Source: Methylotenera sp.
Lineage (GTDB): Bacteria > Pseudomonadota > Gammaproteobacteria > Burkholderiales > Methylophilaceae
Assembly: GCA_028688575.1 (NCBI GenBank)
Contig: JAQTXW010000003.1
Coordinates: 1-64,000 of the forward strand
Reading direction: 5' to 3'
Length of the DNA: 64,000 nucleotides
In this document: piece by piece, positions 62,145-64,000 of the stretch
How the letters are laid out: each line of letters starts with the position of its first letter
How positions within the stretch are numbered: the first letter of the stretch is position 1
Translations under genes and position numbers: made by a program
The notes under the pieces: model-generated
What the model was told of the DNA's origin: nothing
Databases searched by the model: none
The model's input: only the letters and a program-made list of their open reading frames with translations

Positions 62145-63053
62145 TTAGCTTGAAGTGACTTGAGTGGACGCTGCTATTTTTCTCACTTTTGGAATGTTGC
62201 TTAATTGCCAATGAGAATCACACCAGAGCCAAATTTCACTTAATGACGCACTTTTTAAGGCTAAAGGTGGTTGCTGTCCTAGAAAAGACAAAGCGGCATA
62301 CAGCAACTGATTGGTACTGCTCGACTCAATCGATTTTGCCAAGGTCTGCTTGCTTAACTTTTCCCCCGAGGCATTCGTTGCGATGGGTATGTGCGCATAT
62401 TCAGGCGTAGTATAGTCTAGGTGCCGTTGTAGGTAGATCTGGCGCGGGGTAGAGTCTAGTAAATCTGCACCGCGCACAATATGGGTGACGCCTTGTGCTG
62501 CATCATCTGCTACTACGGCTAATTGATAAGCAAATAAACCGTCGGCGCGTTTTAAAATAAAGTCACCTACTTGCTGGCTTAGATTCTGTTTGATACTGCC
62601 CTGAATCGCATCATTAAAACAGATGTCCACATCATCAGTTTTTATACGCCACGCTGCTGGTGCATTCCGTTTTAATGGCTGGTGCAGGCAGGTTTGCGGA
62701 TAAATAAGCCCATCAATTCCTGATTGATGGCTGGAGTCTGCGATTTCTTTACGTGTGCAGGTGCATGGGTAAATAAGATTTTTATCTTTTAATAGCTGAA
62801 GTACTTCGGCGTAAGCATCATTGCGTAAGCTTTGATAGATGACCTTGCCTTGCCACTCAAAGCCAAACGCTTCAAGCTGATGCAGGATGGTGTCGGCTGC
62901 CCCTTTAATTTCACGCGGTTTGTCTAAATCTTCCATGCGCACCAGCCAATGTCCGCGGTTTGCTTTGGCTTCACAAAAGCTGGCAACTGCCGCAACTAAC
63001 GAGCCAAAGTGTAACGGACCTGTGGGTGAGGGCGCAAAGCGGCCAATATACAT
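62145..63053 (-). CDS. gluQ: Glutamyl-Q tRNA(Asp) synthetase
   Basis: MYIGRFAPSPTGPLHFGSLVAAVASFCEAKANRGHWLVRMEDLDKPRE; GluRS-like without anticodon domain. Start set at this Met. Confidence 0.93.
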   Translation of the reverse strand: MYIGRFAPSPTGPLHFGSLVAAVASFCEAKANRGHWLVRMEDLDKPREIKGAADTILHQLEAFGFEWQGKVIYQSLRNDAYAEVLQLLKDKNLIYPCTCTRKEIADSSHQSGIDGLIYPQTCLHQPLKRNAPAAWRIKTDDVDICFNDAIQGSIKQNLSQQVGDFILKRADGLFAYQLAVVADDAAQGVTHIVRGADLLDSTPRQIYLQRHLDYTTPEYAHIPIATNASGEKLSKQTLAKSIESSSTNQLLYAALSFLGQQPPLALKSASLSEIWLWCDSHWQLSNIPKVRKIAASTQVTSS

Positions 63054-63055
63054 GG

Positions 63056-63376
63056 TTAAATATAGTGAATGTCGGGTTGTAAATAAGGCGGAATATGCCA
63101 ACTGCTGAGTTGGTTGCCAAGTAAAATTAAATGGCATGGCAGGCGTTCACTGCCATTTGGACTTACCTCAAATGCATAAGTACGCAGCAACTGCACGTGC
63201 CCATGGCGGTTTCTCCCAAACCAGATTTTGCTACAGGCCACGCTTTCATCCAGAAGTTGCAGGTTAAGCTTAGTCGCGAGCTCTCTACCCAGTAAAATTG
63301 CACGTTCACGCTTACTTAAACTGTCCATCCAAAACCAGGTGATTGCTGCCAAAATTACAATTAACATGAGTTCCAT
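63056..63376 (-). CDS. DUF3301-like small membrane-anchored protein
   Basis: 106 aa: N-terminal TM then LATKLNLQLLDESVACSKIWFGRNRHGHVQLLRTYAFEVSPNGSERLPCHLILLGNQLSSW. Confidence 0.72.
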   Translation of the reverse strand: MELMLIVILAAITWFWMDSLSKRERAILLGRELATKLNLQLLDESVACSKIWFGRNRHGHVQLLRTYAFEVSPNGSERLPCHLILLGNQLSSWHIPPYLQPDIHYI

Positions 63377-63668
63377 TTGTAGTGATTCGATATTTAAGTT
63401 GATAAGTTTTATAAAACGCTAGATTAAGGGATTTCAAGGTAATATGTATCATTAAAATAACGCTACCCATTGGGGTTACAATTTAGCCTGATTTGCACCA
63501 TAATAACTAAAGCTTGGCAAACATGATATGCGCTTTTGCTTGGGTTGCCACGGCGAGCTTTAGCCCTTGCGTAATATTACGTGAATTTTAAGTTGAACAA
63601 AGTGTTTATTAAGTGATTGTAACGGTTCTCTTCAATCAGGCATCCCTAATCAAAGTTGAGTGAATGAA

Positions 63669-64000
63669 ATGCGTGAAAAACAGGCGATTAGTGCTTATTT
63701 AAAATTGTTACAGGGCAAGGGCGCCAATAGTGCACTCTTACACGCTAGATCATCTTTTTTAGATAAGCTTGGTCACGCGTTGTCAGGTAAACAGCATAAT
63801 GGCCATGACTATCGCACTGTGGTTGAAGAGGTCATGGACACTATCCCAGGGGATGACTGGCATGACTGCCTGACCGCTGCACGCGAGTTCTACCCATTTT
63901 GGCTGGGCGATATAAAAGCCATTGCTGCACTTAATCTTAACCCTGGTTTTGAAACTGAAGTTTTGCAATGGAAGCCAGATTTTGCCTCATTAAAGTCATT
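63669..64000 (+). CDS. Hypothetical protein, 5' portion only (truncated by window end)
   Basis: Frame open from ATG 63669 to the end: MREKQAISAYLKLLQGKGANSALLHARSSFLDKLGHALSGKQHNGHDYRTVVEEVMDTIPGDDWHDCLTAAREFYPFWLGDIKAIAALNLNPGFETEVLQWKPDFASLKS. Absent from the ORF track because no stop is present. Confidence 0.65.
   Translation, partial: MREKQAISAYLKLLQGKGANSALLHARSSFLDKLGHALSGKQHNGHDYRTVVEEVMDTIPGDDWHDCLTAAREFYPFWLGDIKAIAALNLNPGFETEVLQWKPDFASLKS

Noticed and set aside
1-64000. CRISPR arrays, tRNA/rRNA genes, prophage, retrons, toxin-antitoxin pairs
   Set aside because: No regularly spaced repeats, no recognisable tRNA/rRNA sequence, no phage structural genes, no reverse transcriptase and no convincing small toxin/antitoxin ORF pair seen in the intergenic regions.

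Overview
The window is almost entirely chromosomal core from a betaproteobacterium. Gene content and synteny (tyrA-aroA-cmk-rpsA-ihfB-lapB-pyrF, yhdP-nitrilase-tldD, adjacent aat/bpt) suggest a Methylophilaceae/Methylotenera-like genome, but that taxonomic call is inference. About 47 CDS are supportable. They include greB, an AddB/AddA-like nuclease-helicase pair, mfd, tldD, yhdP, an ABC-F ATPase, prfC, mrp, metG, pyrF, lapB, ihfB, rpsA, cmk, aroA, tyrA, bpt, aat, a YgiQ radical SAM protein, rsuA, aqpZ, a TrmH-family methyltransferase, hslO, a TonB-dependent receptor behind a Fur-box-like site, and gluQ. Four large multidomain GGDEF proteins are present, two of them also carrying EAL domains. 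I saw no rRNA, tRNA, CRISPR array, prophage or classical defence island. The left edge carries the end of an IS21-family element (istB C-terminus plus terminal repeats). The observations most worth follow-up are: (i) a tight three-gene unit of PBP-like periplasmic protein, outer-membrane porin-like protein and membrane GGDEL/EAL protein with a CX3C motif in its predicted sensor region; (ii) ribosomal protein S1 that appears to have lost its sixth S1 motif while keeping the C-terminal tail; (iii) a four-CBS/two-PAS diguanylate cyclase followed by an XRE-PAS regulator; (iv) an orphan protein between mfd and tldD; (v) structured intergenic segments, including one upstream of a truncated right-edge ORF missing from the ORF track. 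I did not find a clearly new defence-type system. The trio in (i) is the best candidate for an under-described functional unit.
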